Source: Chloroflexota bacterium
GTDB lineage: Bacteria > Chloroflexota > Anaerolineae > Anaerolineales > VGOW01
DNA: 64,000 bases
Direction: 5' to 3'
Assembly: GCA_016197225.1 (NCBI GenBank)
Contig: JACPWC010000059.1
Location: 36,862-100,861 of the forward strand
The translations under genes and the position numbers were made by a program. Under the pieces are notes generated by a model. That model was not told the DNA's origin. It searched no databases and saw nothing but the letters and a program-made list of their open reading frames with translations. This document shows, one piece after another, positions 17,905-25,911 of this stretch. Numbering within the stretch: position 1 is the first letter of the stretch; each line of letters starts with the position of its first letter.

Positions 17905-18614
17905 TGACCTCCAAACCCGTCACTGGTCGCGAACGCGACTTCGTCATCTGGCTCGACAAGCAAATCTATGGCCTTAGCAAGCACTGGCTGGCCGTATTCA
18001 ACACGCTCGTCCTGGTCTACGTCGGCTTGCCGTTCGTCGCCCCGGTGCTGATGAAGACCGGCCTCACCGGCCCGGCCAACCTCATCTACACCGCCTACTC
18101 GCCGCTCTGCCACCAATTCGCCTTCCGCTCCTGGTTCCTCTTCGGCAAAAACTTCTTCTATGAAGCCCCGGCTTTCAAAGCCCTCACCGGCATTGATCCT
18201 TACAACCTTCTGGATCGTTTTGCCGCCAAAGCCTTTGTCGGCAACGAGATCATGGGTTATAAGGTGGCTTACTGCGAACGCGACGTGGCGATCTATGGCG
18301 CGATCTTAGTTGCTGGCCTCATCTTCGCTATCGTTCGCGCTTCGGGAGTCAAAATCAAGCCGCTCAACATCTTCGTCTACGGCCTGGTTGGCATCGCCCC
18401 TATCGCCCTCGACGGCTTCAGCCAGTTGTTCTCCCAGCCGCCGTTCAACTTCCTGCCGTTGCGCGAGAGCACGCCCTACCTGCGCACCCTCACCGGCTTC
18501 CTGTTCGGGGCCATGAACGTCTGGCTGGCTTACCCTTACGTCGAAGACTCATTCGCCGAGATCAAAGCCGAACTGACGGCCAAGCTGACGCAGGCGGGAG
18601 AGTTGAAGACTTAA
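17904..18614 (+). CDS. DUF2085 family membrane protein
   Basis: 236 residues with about five hydrophobic segments. DUF2085 hallmarks are present: SPLCHQFAFRSWFLFG, with the conserved CHQ and Arg-Ser, and YCERDVAIYGA, with Cys-x-Arg-Asp. A long lumenal insertion separates the two. The family occurs in archaea, Chloroflexota and Deinococci; its function is not known, but the conserved Cys and His suggest metal or thiol chemistry. It follows the CcdA-TlpA pair on the same strand after a repeat-filled gap of 73 nt. Confidence 0.8.
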   Translation: MTSKPVTGRERDFVIWLDKQIYGLSKHWLAVFNTLVLVYVGLPFVAPVLMKTGLTGPANLIYTAYSPLCHQFAFRSWFLFGKNFFYEAPAFKALTGIDPYNLLDRFAAKAFVGNEIMGYKVAYCERDVAIYGAILVAGLIFAIVRASGVKIKPLNIFVYGLVGIAPIALDGFSQLFSQPPFNFLPLRESTPYLRTLTGFLFGAMNVWLAYPYVEDSFAEIKAELTAKLTQAGELKT

Positions 18615-18630
18615 CCGCTAAGACGCTAAG

Positions 18631-18715
18631 CGACTGTTTAATAAATGCTCCCCAACCGCGTCCTCGCGGTTGGGAACGCCCGCGAGGACGCGGGCTAAGA
18701 GCAATTTTCAAACAG
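18631..18715. mobile_element. 85-bp palindromic element nested inside another repeat
   Basis: The surrounding repeat of the gctaagacgctaag ... agcacgaag type is split by a segment with ends ctgtttaataaatgctc and gagcaattttcaaacag (14 of 17 positions complementary) and internal stems cccaaccgcg/cgcggttggg and cccgcgaggacgcggg. The pentamer ctaag is present on both sides (18626-18630 and 18716-18720), as expected for a target duplication. No coding capacity. Confidence 0.55.
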
Positions 18716-18777
18716 CTAAGAGCACGAAGAAAACAAAATCTTTGCGTCCTTCGCGCCTTCGCGGTTCAATCCTGATC

Positions 18778-19554
18778 ATGCTTGAACATACCTCAGGCGG
18801 CCTTAGCTACTTCACCTTCAACTCTTTCCCCAACGGCTCGCTTGCCCACGCCATCTTTGCCCGCACCGGCGGCCTCAGCCCGCAACCCTGGGCCTCGCTC
18901 AACATGAGCATCAGCACCGGCGACTCGGCGGAGAATGCGCGGGCCAACCGCTTGCGAGCCTTTGAAACACTGGCGCTTTCAGCAGAAAGCATGGCCGATG
19001 TGTGGCAGATTCATGGCACGGAGACGATCCGGATTGATCACCCACGCGGCGACGGCCCCCCGATCAAAGCCGACGGCCTCATCACCGACCGCCCCGGTGT
19101 CGCCCTCTTTCAACGTTTTGCCGACTGCGTCCCCATTCTGCTTTACGATCCCAAACGTCAGGCGCTGGGCATGGTTCACTCCGGCTGGCGCGGCACGGTA
19201 AACAAAGCGGCGGCTTCTCCGGTAAAGGCGATGGCCGAGGCTTACGGCTCGCGCCCCGCTGACCTCATCGCCGGCATCGGCCCCTCCATCGGCCCCGAAC
19301 ATTACGAAGTCGGCCCCGAAGTCATCGAGGCCGTTCGTCAGGGTTTCGACAACGCCGACGAATTACTGATCACCAATAACAATAAAACTCATTTCAACCT
19401 TTGGGCCGCCAACGCCCGCGTTCTGCGCGAGGCCGGGGTGGAGCAAATTGAAGTGGCCGGGCTTTGCACTGCCTGCCGCAACGATCTGTTTTTCTCGCAC
19501 CGCGCCGAGGCCGGCAAAACCGGGCGCTTTGGGGCAGTGATTGCTTTGAGGTAA
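18778..19554 (+). CDS. pgeF: PgeF/YfiH-type laccase-domain protein (peptidoglycan editing factor family)
   Basis: 258 residues from ATG 18778; the frame is open further upstream but only through repeat DNA. Family motifs: FARTGGLSPQPWASLN, the VHSGWRGTVNKAA core, and GLCTACRNDLFFSHR near the end, supplying the His and Cys zinc ligands. Members were described as multicopper polyphenol oxidases; in E. coli YfiH removes wrongly incorporated L-Ser from muropeptide precursors, and human FAMIN has purine nucleoside activities. Cytoplasmic. It leads the common gram-positive-like cluster pgeF-yggS-yggT-yggU. Confidence 0.9.
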   Translation: MLEHTSGGLSYFTFNSFPNGSLAHAIFARTGGLSPQPWASLNMSISTGDSAENARANRLRAFETLALSAESMADVWQIHGTETIRIDHPRGDGPPIKADGLITDRPGVALFQRFADCVPILLYDPKRQALGMVHSGWRGTVNKAAASPVKAMAEAYGSRPADLIAGIGPSIGPEHYEVGPEVIEAVRQGFDNADELLITNNNKTHFNLWAANARVLREAGVEQIEVAGLCTACRNDLFFSHRAEAGKTGRFGAVIALR

Positions 19555-19556
19555 AA

Positions 19557-19630
19557 ACCACTGATTACACCGATTTCACGGATGGGAATCAAAATCTGTG
19601 CGCTTCGCGTCCGTGAAATCTGTGGTTCCC
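19557..19630. repeat. Imperfect palindrome (gatttcacgga/tccgtgaaatc)
   Basis: An 11-bp inverted repeat inside a 74-nt unit bounded by accact/gtggt fills the pgeF-yggS gap. A related unit with aaatctgtgt arms is at 34697-34764. Confidence 0.7.
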
Positions 19631-19634
19631 TTCT

Positions 19635-20354
19635 ATGACTACGCTTGCCGAGAACTACGCCAGAATTTGTGACCGCCTCGCCGCCGCCGCCCGCCGCGCC
19701 GGGCGCGAGCCGGCGAGCGTGCGGCTGGTGGCCGTCTCCAAAGGCCGCCCCTTCTCGGCCATCCGCGAGCTTTATGAACTCGGCCAGCGCGACTTTGGCG
19801 AGAACCGGATCGAAGAAGCTGGTGATAAAATTATGGCGGCTCGCGAGGCCAGCTTGAGCATCACCTGGCACATGATCGGCCACATTCAAAGCCGCAAGGC
19901 GCGGGCAGTGACGGCTGATTTCAATTGGGCGCATTCGGTGGATGGCGTCGCGCTGGCCGAGCGCCTGAGCCGGGCGGCAGGCGAGGTTAACCGGACTCTG
20001 CCGATCCTGCTGGAGTGTAACGTCTCCGGCGAAGAGGCTAAATACGGTTTGGCCGCCGACCGCGTGGGAACCGATTCGGAGCAGTGGGACGTTTTGTGCG
20101 TCGCCGTCGCCGCCATCCTGGCCCAGCCAGGCTTGCAAGTGCGCGGGCTGATGACGATGGCCCCCGTTCTGCCCGAACCGGAACAGGCCCGTCCGGTGTT
20201 TAAGAAGTTGCGAGAGTTGCGTGACCGCCTGGCCGGTCGTTTCCCGACTGCCGATTGGCGCGAACTTTCGATGGGCATGACCGACGATTTTGAACCGGCC
20301 ATCAAAGAAGGGACGACGATGGCGCGAATCGGGCGGGCAATATTTGAAACTTAG
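19635..20354 (+). CDS. yggS: YggS/PLPBP family pyridoxal-phosphate-binding protein
   Basis: 239 residues, a single TIM-barrel PLP domain. The PLP lysine is Lys36 in LVAVSKGRPF; the rest fits well: FGENRIEEA, WHMIGHIQSRKAR, the phosphate-binding ELSMGMTDDFEPAI and GTTMARIGRAIF. The protein carries PLP and buffers vitamin B6 and amino-acid pools without a known enzymatic reaction. The neighbours yggT and yggU are conserved across bacteria and match this arrangement. Confidence 0.95.
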   Translation: MTTLAENYARICDRLAAAARRAGREPASVRLVAVSKGRPFSAIRELYELGQRDFGENRIEEAGDKIMAAREASLSITWHMIGHIQSRKARAVTADFNWAHSVDGVALAERLSRAAGEVNRTLPILLECNVSGEEAKYGLAADRVGTDSEQWDVLCVAVAAILAQPGLQVRGLMTMAPVLPEPEQARPVFKKLRELRDRLAGRFPTADWRELSMGMTDDFEPAIKEGTTMARIGRAIFET

Positions 20355-20362
20355 GAGAATTT

Positions 20363-20632
20363 ATGGCTCAAACCCTGATCAGTCTTATCAACCTGCTGGC
20401 AGCATTGTTCTCATTGCTCATTTTGGCCCGGATCGTGTTTTCCTGGGTTCAGGTGGATCGTTACAACCCGGTTGTCAACTTCGTCATTCAAGTGACAGAG
20501 CCAATCCTGGCTCCCATTCGTAATATTATGCCGTCCGGGATGATGCTCGACTTCAGCCCGATGATCGCCATGTTGTTGATCAATTGGGTCATTGTCCCAA
20601 TCTTGTCTACTATAGTACGCTCCATCTTTTGA
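20363..20632 (+). CDS. yggT: YggT family membrane protein
   Basis: 89 residues, two hydrophobic segments around a conserved middle with RIVFSWVQ, NPVVNFVIQVTEPILAPIRNIM and DFSPMIAMLLI. These are the YGGT (PF02325) motifs. Members help osmotic tolerance in bacteria and place division or chloroplast factors (CCB3-like, SepF neighbourhood) at membranes. Starts 8 nt after yggS with ribosome site TAGGAG, so it is co-translated in the operon. Confidence 0.93.
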   Translation: MAQTLISLINLLAALFSLLILARIVFSWVQVDRYNPVVNFVIQVTEPILAPIRNIMPSGMMLDFSPMIAMLLINWVIVPILSTIVRSIF

Positions 20633-20661
20633 TAGTAAAATGCCAGGGTAGGGAGGGCAAT

Positions 20662-20994
20662 ATGTCGGCACATAAATTTCAGTTTGGCAAAGGCACGGGC
20701 GGGTCGGCCCTGTCGGTGAAGGTGACGCCTCGGGCGCGCAAGAACGAGATTGTGGGCGTGATGGCGGATGGCACGCTCAAGGTGCGGGTCACGGCCCCGC
20801 CGGTGGACAACAAGGCCAACGAGGCCGTCATCGAATTGCTGGCCGAGGCCCTCAACGTCCCGAAGTCGCGAATAGACATCGTGGCCGGTGAGACCAGCAC
20901 CCAGAAGCTGGTAAGCGTCACCAACATCACCCCGGCGCAAGTGGAAGAGCTGTTGCAAAAGCTGGCGCGAGAAGATGGGGATGATGAGGAGTGA
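20662..20994 (+). CDS. yggU: YggU/DUF167 family protein
   Basis: 110 residues from ATG 20662, preceded by GGTAGGGAGGGCAAT. Core: LSVKVTPRARKNEIVG, LKVRVTAPPVDNKANEAVIE, the DUF167 pattern, followed by a short acidic tail. Small alpha/beta protein of unknown biochemical role, conserved next to yggT in many bacteria. It closes the pgeF operon, followed by a strong terminator at 21013. Confidence 0.93.
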   Translation: MSAHKFQFGKGTGGSALSVKVTPRARKNEIVGVMADGTLKVRVTAPPVDNKANEAVIELLAEALNVPKSRIDIVAGETSTQKLVSVTNITPAQVEELLQKLAREDGDDEE

Positions 20995-21012
20995 ACGGTG
21001 GGCAGTGAACAG

Positions 21013-21040
21013 AAAACGGCGCGGGGAGCGCCGTTTTTTT
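21013..21040. terminator. Rho-independent terminator between convergent genes
   Basis: Stem acggcgc/gcgccgt with loop ggggga-like, flanked by AAAA and T7. Works in both directions between yggU and the HEAT-repeat NTPase. Confidence 0.9.
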
Positions 21041-21047
21041 GTTGCCC

Positions 21048-23474
21048 TTACAACGCTATTCTTTGCCCGGTGGCCATGGCAACATGCGCCAGCGCCTTGT
21101 AGGCCGCATCACGCACGCCGGGCGAATTTTCACGGGCGGCGGCGATGAGGACAGGAATGGCGTCGGTGTGTGTCAGGCGGCCCAGGTAATCGGCGGCGGC
21201 CATGCGGTTCGGCTCGTCGCCATCCTGCATGGCCTGCACCAGAGCGGCCTTGCTGGCCGGGCCGGCAGGCACGCCGCGCCCCTTGCTGGCCGCAAAGGCC
21301 ACCAGCCAGCTTGACGTTTCGGGAGAAGGCACGGGTTCGGGGAAATGATCCGGCGGCTCGCGCAATTCCTGAGCCGCGGCCTCGGCGGCGTTGCGCACCA
21401 GCCACTGCGTATCATTGAGGAAAGCGTTGTCCAACAGTTCCAGCACCCAGGGTGCCGGGCCGACGCGCTTCATGCCCGCCACCGCGCCGCGCCGCACCAC
21501 CACATCCTTGTCCTTGATGGCGTCCTGCAACATCTTGTGGCCCTCAGCCGGGTGTAGGGCCAGCGCCTCGCACACCGCCCGGCGCAGTTGCTCGTTGCCC
21601 TCTACCAGGGCGACGGCCAACCCTTCGAGCGAGTTCTGGTCGCCGATGACGGCCAGGGCCAGCGCCGCCGCCCAGCGCACGTACAAATCGTCGTCGTTCA
21701 ACAGTTTGCGAATCTCGCCCACTGCCGTCATGTCGCTCAACGCGCCGAGAGCCAGAACCGCATACTGCCGGGCCAGCGGGTCGGCGCTGCTCAGGTTTTG
21801 CTTGAAGAGCTTGTTCACGCTCTCGTCGCGCGAGGCCACCAGCGCGCAGGCCGCCCGCGCCCGCAATTGAGTGGGCAGGTTTTGGGTCACAAAGAACTGA
21901 GCCAGCTTGCGGAACACGTCGCCGCGCCAGGGCGCATTGAGGGGCGCATCGCTCAGCCAGCCGGCGGCCGCAAACAAATCCGTTTGAAAGGCGTCGGGCG
22001 GCGCGGCTACTCTTTGCATGGCGATGCTGGAGGCATTGGCCAGCGAGGCATAAAACCGCAAGGCCACCGTCCAGCCCGGCTGTCCATGAACTGCCGTGAT
22101 CGCGTCGGTGTCGCTGCCCGCCGCAAAATGTCGCGCCGCCAAATAACCGGCCACTGCCGGATGTGAAAATGAATAGCGCCCGCCGGATCGTTTGACCAGC
22201 AGGCCGCCTTTGCGCGCCAACTCGTCCACCAGATCGTCGGCGTCCATGGACGACGGGTGAGCCGTCTCGGCTCGACTGGCGTTGATCCACTCCACCAGCT
22301 TCTCGCGCGGCGCGCCGTAACGATCACGCGACAGCATTTCGGCGGCGGCGCGCTCCAATGCTTTGCGCGCTTCGGGGGCGATAGACAGGCGCTTGACGAA
22401 AGTCTCAAACCAATCTACCGGGCGCGCGCCCTCGGCGTCGCCGGCCAGCCCCGTCCAAATCTTCAGCGACACGTCCAGTGGAGACCGCCCGCCGGCGCCG
22501 CCGGTGAGCCAGCCGGCCACCAGCGCCGGGTCGAGATCGTCGTCGCGCTTGCGGCGCTTCTGCGCGGCCAGCACCGAAGGCCAGACCGCCACCCACTTGT
22601 CCACCAGCGATTGGAACATCGTCGTTGACCAGCCGCCCATGATCACCGGCACGAAGTCGAGCGAGAGGAAGGGCGCAAAGCCGGCGAGCGGCCCGGTGGC
22701 GATGATCCGATTCTTCCCGTAAGTTGCCCGGAAATTTCTCAGCCACTCGATCACCAGCGCCTGATGCGAGGACGGCAGATCGTCGAAGCCATCCAGCAGG
22801 ATCAGCGCCTTGCCTTCTTTGAGGATGTTTTTGAAGAAGGAGGGAAAAGCCGGGGCGGTGATGGCGCTCAACCGGGCCGAGACGGCCTCCACCAACGGTT
22901 GAGCCGGATCTGTTTTTTCGGCGATGGGCAATTCCAAATCCCCGACGTGAACCAGCGCCGGCACGACCGGCTTGTCAAAGATTTCAGTAGCGACGTTGGA
23001 CTCGGCGGCAATGGAGCCAAGCTGGGCCAGCAGGGCGCTCTTGCCGGCGCCGGGCCTGCCGACGACGATCAGGCTGTGCGGGGCGCGGGCGAGATCGCGC
23101 AGCGTGTAAGACGGTGTTTGATAGAGCGCGGTCAGGTCGGGGAAGTCGGGCGTGGATGGGACGACGAGGGTGAGGTCGGATTCCGGCTCTTTGCCGGGGT
23201 CGGCCATCGGTTCATCAATCCAGAAATGCGGTTGAACGAAAATTTCGTCGAGGGCGATGATGGAGCCGGCAATGTGATGGGTTTGCCAGAGGCCCAGCAC
23301 GTCCTGCCGGTAGCGTTGCTCGGCGCCGGAGCTGAGGCGTTCGCCAAATCGCTTGAAGGTGTCGCCGATGTTATCGCGTGTGTTTCGCAGACCTTCGCGG
23401 AAGCGATAGATCAGCCCGAAGAAAATGGTGGCGGTGAGAAAGCCGAGGAGGAAGGAGACGAGATCAAAGCGCAT
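21048..23474 (-). CDS. Membrane-anchored NACHT/STAND-type NTPase with HEAT repeats
   Basis: 808 residues from ATG 23474. One membrane helix at 5-25 (SFLLGFLTATIFFGLIYRF), then an NTPase with Walker A VVGRPGAGKSALLAQL (residues 137-152) and Walker B ALILLDGFDDLP. Residues about 490-808 form HEAT-like repeats (QYAVLALGALSDMTAVGEIR, YVRWAAALALAVIGD and so on). This layout, an NTPase switch with a helical solenoid sensor tethered at the membrane, resembles NLR-like bacterial signalling or defence proteins; no effector domain is recognised. It stands alone, convergent with the yggU operon. The N-terminus abuts repeat DNA at 23475-23528. Confidence 0.82.
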   Translation of the reverse strand: MRFDLVSFLLGFLTATIFFGLIYRFREGLRNTRDNIGDTFKRFGERLSSGAEQRYRQDVLGLWQTHHIAGSIIALDEIFVQPHFWIDEPMADPGKEPESDLTLVVPSTPDFPDLTALYQTPSYTLRDLARAPHSLIVVGRPGAGKSALLAQLGSIAAESNVATEIFDKPVVPALVHVGDLELPIAEKTDPAQPLVEAVSARLSAITAPAFPSFFKNILKEGKALILLDGFDDLPSSHQALVIEWLRNFRATYGKNRIIATGPLAGFAPFLSLDFVPVIMGGWSTTMFQSLVDKWVAVWPSVLAAQKRRKRDDDLDPALVAGWLTGGAGGRSPLDVSLKIWTGLAGDAEGARPVDWFETFVKRLSIAPEARKALERAAAEMLSRDRYGAPREKLVEWINASRAETAHPSSMDADDLVDELARKGGLLVKRSGGRYSFSHPAVAGYLAARHFAAGSDTDAITAVHGQPGWTVALRFYASLANASSIAMQRVAAPPDAFQTDLFAAAGWLSDAPLNAPWRGDVFRKLAQFFVTQNLPTQLRARAACALVASRDESVNKLFKQNLSSADPLARQYAVLALGALSDMTAVGEIRKLLNDDDLYVRWAAALALAVIGDQNSLEGLAVALVEGNEQLRRAVCEALALHPAEGHKMLQDAIKDKDVVVRRGAVAGMKRVGPAPWVLELLDNAFLNDTQWLVRNAAEAAAQELREPPDHFPEPVPSPETSSWLVAFAASKGRGVPAGPASKAALVQAMQDGDEPNRMAAADYLGRLTHTDAIPVLIAAARENSPGVRDAAYKALAHVAMATGQRIAL

Positions 23475-23528
23475 AGTGCGTATCGCGTATTGCGTATCGC
23501 AATAAGCTATCAGCGATACGCGATATGC
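23475..23528. repeat. gcgtatcgcgtattgcgtatcgc repeat
   Basis: Near-tandem gcgtattgc units ending in an inverted copy, gcgatacgcgat. The same family lies at 2055, 2218 and 3226, within the GT39 gene. Confidence 0.75.
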
Positions 23529-23531
23529 CAA

Positions 23532-24290
23532 TCACCACCGGAAGATCATCTCGTCTTCGCCGCCCTGTTTGAGGTTGTAGTCCACCTTTTGCCCGGCGTG
23601 CAGGATGCGGTCGCAGTTGCTGCAGCGCACCAGATTCTCGCTCTGGCGGATGGCCTGGATGCGGGCCGAGGAGGGCGCTTCGCCGCAACCGTTGCAAACG
23701 CCGCTTTCGAGCAGGGAGACGGCCAGGCCGCGTTTGCGCGGGCGGAGCGAATCGTACAGGGCCAGGTCTTCGGGGTTGATGTTGGAAGTGGCGGCTTCGC
23801 GCTCGCCGCTGGCTTTGGCAACCAGGGCTTCGAGCGCGCCTTGGTCGCGAACGAGATCGGTTTGCTCGCCTGCGCGGACGGTTTCGGCGGCGGCCAGCGC
23901 CTCGCGGGCGGCGGCCTCCCCGGCCTCGGCGGCTTCCCCGGCCTCCATCGCCGCCAACTGTTGATCGTCCAGCCCGCCGCGTCGTTTCTTCAGCGAGTCA
24001 ACCTCGGCCTGCAAGTCTTTGAGTTCGCGCGGGTTCGTCACCTTGCCGCCGTAAAGCTGGTCTTCCACTTCGGCGATCTTGGCGGCCAAGACCTGGCTTT
24101 CGGCTTCGATGTCTTTGGCCTTCTTGCGGGCTTCGGCCAGTTGGGCCTGGGCGGCGTTCAGGGCGGCCTGCGCTTTTTGCACCGCCGGGCTGTTGGCCAG
24201 CTTGGCGTCCACTTCTGCCAGCTGGGCGCGGCGCAGGTCAAGTTCGGTGTCAATGGTTTGCAATCGGTAGAGGGTAGATGAGCGGCTCAC
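23532..24290 (-). CDS. Coiled-coil protein with C-terminal C4 zinc ribbon (DUF164/zf-RING_7)
   Basis: 252 residues from GTG 24290; upstream in-frame codons lie in repeat DNA. Residues 5-175 are a long Ala/Glu/Lys-rich helical hairpin. The C-terminus has CNGCGEAPSSARIQAIR then LVRCSNCDRIL, a four-Cys zinc ribbon. This pattern is the widely conserved CT398-like/DUF164 family, thought to act in RNA or membrane-associated processes; function not established. It is divergent from the HlyD-like gene, with repeats (24303-24381) between. Confidence 0.85.
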   Translation of the reverse strand: MSRSSTLYRLQTIDTELDLRRAQLAEVDAKLANSPAVQKAQAALNAAQAQLAEARKKAKDIEAESQVLAAKIAEVEDQLYGGKVTNPRELKDLQAEVDSLKKRRGGLDDQQLAAMEAGEAAEAGEAAAREALAAAETVRAGEQTDLVRDQGALEALVAKASGEREAATSNINPEDLALYDSLRPRKRGLAVSLLESGVCNGCGEAPSSARIQAIRQSENLVRCSNCDRILHAGQKVDYNLKQGGEDEMIFRW

Positions 24291-24302
24291 AAGCAGGATT
24301 AT

Positions 24303-24381
24303 ACAATGAACAGTGAACAAAAACCCAAATCTCAAACTCCAAAACCCCAATCCCCAATCCAAAATCCCAAATCCAAAATCG
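24303..24381. repeat. Text-like repeat block (aatgaacagtgaac then ccaaatccaaaa units)
   Basis: About 80 nt with no gene, built of two repeat types found together at 9885-9959 also. A TATAAT lies just downstream at 24396-24401, a possible -10 for the HlyD-like gene. Confidence 0.7.
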
Positions 24382-24438
24382 TAAAGTGGGTGCGCTATAA
24401 TCCCCTGCTGACTCTTGCTGAAAGGAACTACACCCGAC

Positions 24439-25833
24439 ATGTTCTCACGTCGCAATCTCATCATCGCCGGCATCGTCATTCTGATCCTGGCCGGGGGAGC
24501 CGCCTACTATTTTCAACAGCAGGCGGCCCAGCGCGCCGCCGAGGCCGCCGCCCTGCGCACCGAGGTGGTGGCCACCGGTGACATTCTCTCCACCGTGAGC
24601 GCCACCGGCAGCATCGCGCCGGAGGCGCAGGTGAACTTGAGCTTCGCCACAACGGGCACAGTGGCCGAAGTGCTGGTGGAGGTAGGCGACGCCGTGAAGA
24701 AGGGTCAGGTGCTGGCCCGGCTGGACACGACGAATTTGGAGTTGACGGTGGCCCAGGCCGAGCAGACCTACGTTCTGCAACAGGCCAACCTGGAGCAACT
24801 TCAGACCGGCTCCAGCGAGTCGGAGATCAAAGCGGCCCAGGCGGCCATTGCCAGCGCCAACGCAACTTACGCCGCCGCCAAGCAACAGACCGACGCCCAG
24901 CCCGACTCGCTGGTGATTGCCCAGTCGAATCTGGACAAAGTCAAAGAGCATTTGCGGGTGGCGCAGTGGGCCTACGACAACATGCTCAACACCTGGTTCC
25001 TCAAAGACTACGCGCCCAACTCGCCGCAGGCCGAAGCCCTGAAGAATGCCCAGACCGATTACGACGTTGCCCTGGCCGACTACAACTTGAAGAAGGCGCA
25101 GATCAATTCCAGCAGTTTGTCGGCGGCTTATGCCCAGGTGACGCAGGCTCAGGCCAACCTGGCCAAGCTGGAGGCCGGGCCGAGCGCGGCCCAATTGAAG
25201 GCGGCTCAGGCGCAGGTAGAGCAGGCGCGCATTTCGCTGGAGATTGCGAAAACGAATCTGGAGAAGGCCACGCTCAAAGCGCCGTTCGTGGGCGTGGTGG
25301 CGGCGGTGAACGTGAAGCTGGGCGAGACGGCGGGCGGCGGTTCAGCTTTTGTGCTGGTAGACGACTCGCTCTTTCACATTGACGTGACGGTGGACGAAGT
25401 GGACGTGGCCCGCATTGCCCTCGGCCAGCAACTCACGGTGACTCTGGACGCCCTGCCCGGCGAAGTCATCAACGGCCAGGTGGATCAGATTGCGCCGACG
25501 GCGACGGTGAACGGCGGGGTGGTGTCATATGCCGTCCGCCTGGTGCTGGACTCGACAGACGCGCCACTGCGCGCCGGGATGAGCGCCACCGCCGACATCG
25601 TGGTGGACAGGGCCACGAACGTGGTGCTGGTTCCCAACTGGGCTATCCGCCGCGACCGGGACACGGGCGAGGTGCTGGCCAGCATTCTCAAAGACGGCCA
25701 GCCCGTCGAAGTGCCGGTCACCCTCGGCCTGCGCAACGAGACCCTCTCCGAAGTGAAAGAGGGCGTGCAGGCCGGCGACACGGTAGCCGTCTCCACCCTG
25801 CGCGAGCAGTTGAGCTTCTTCGGCGGCGGGTAG
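24439..25833 (+). CDS. HlyD/MacA-type periplasmic adaptor protein
   Basis: 464 residues from ATG 24439. Membrane anchor at 8-24, then the split lipoyl/barrel-sandwich halves: VAEVLVEVGDAVKKGQVLARL (residues 74-94) and KAPFVGVVAAVNVKLGETAG (about 283-302), separated by a long Ala/Gln-rich coiled-coil hairpin. Beta-barrel and membrane-proximal domains follow. It should link a MacB-like permease to export of a peptide, toxin or siderophore-like substrate. Two permease genes follow on the same strand, but no ABC ATPase gene is adjacent. Confidence 0.88.
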   Translation: MFSRRNLIIAGIVILILAGGAAYYFQQQAAQRAAEAAALRTEVVATGDILSTVSATGSIAPEAQVNLSFATTGTVAEVLVEVGDAVKKGQVLARLDTTNLELTVAQAEQTYVLQQANLEQLQTGSSESEIKAAQAAIASANATYAAAKQQTDAQPDSLVIAQSNLDKVKEHLRVAQWAYDNMLNTWFLKDYAPNSPQAEALKNAQTDYDVALADYNLKKAQINSSSLSAAYAQVTQAQANLAKLEAGPSAAQLKAAQAQVEQARISLEIAKTNLEKATLKAPFVGVVAAVNVKLGETAGGGSAFVLVDDSLFHIDVTVDEVDVARIALGQQLTVTLDALPGEVINGQVDQIAPTATVNGGVVSYAVRLVLDSTDAPLRAGMSATADIVVDRATNVVLVPNWAIRRDRDTGEVLASILKDGQPVEVPVTLGLRNETLSEVKEGVQAGDTVAVSTLREQLSFFGGG

Positions 25834-25835
25834 TT

Positions 25836-25907
25836 TGACAACGGATTTAACGAATGTAAATGGATAAAAAACAATCATCCGTTCTTTCCGCTCCATCCGT
25901 TGTCCAA
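25836..25907. repeat. Palindromic element, gacaacggatt/...atccgttgtc ends
   Basis: A 72-nt unit bounded by complementary ends fills the adaptor-permease gap. Same family as the in-gene palindrome at 31901 and the block at 33150-33348. Confidence 0.65.
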
Positions 25908-25911
25908 AACC

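Noticed and set aside
18670..18777. N-terminal extension of PgeF
   Set aside because: Encoded only by repeat DNA from a TTG; ATG 18778 matches the family start.
22764..24281. 505-residue plus-strand open frame
   Set aside because: Spans two well-supported minus-strand genes and their intergenic repeat; Gly/Val-rich shadow sequence.
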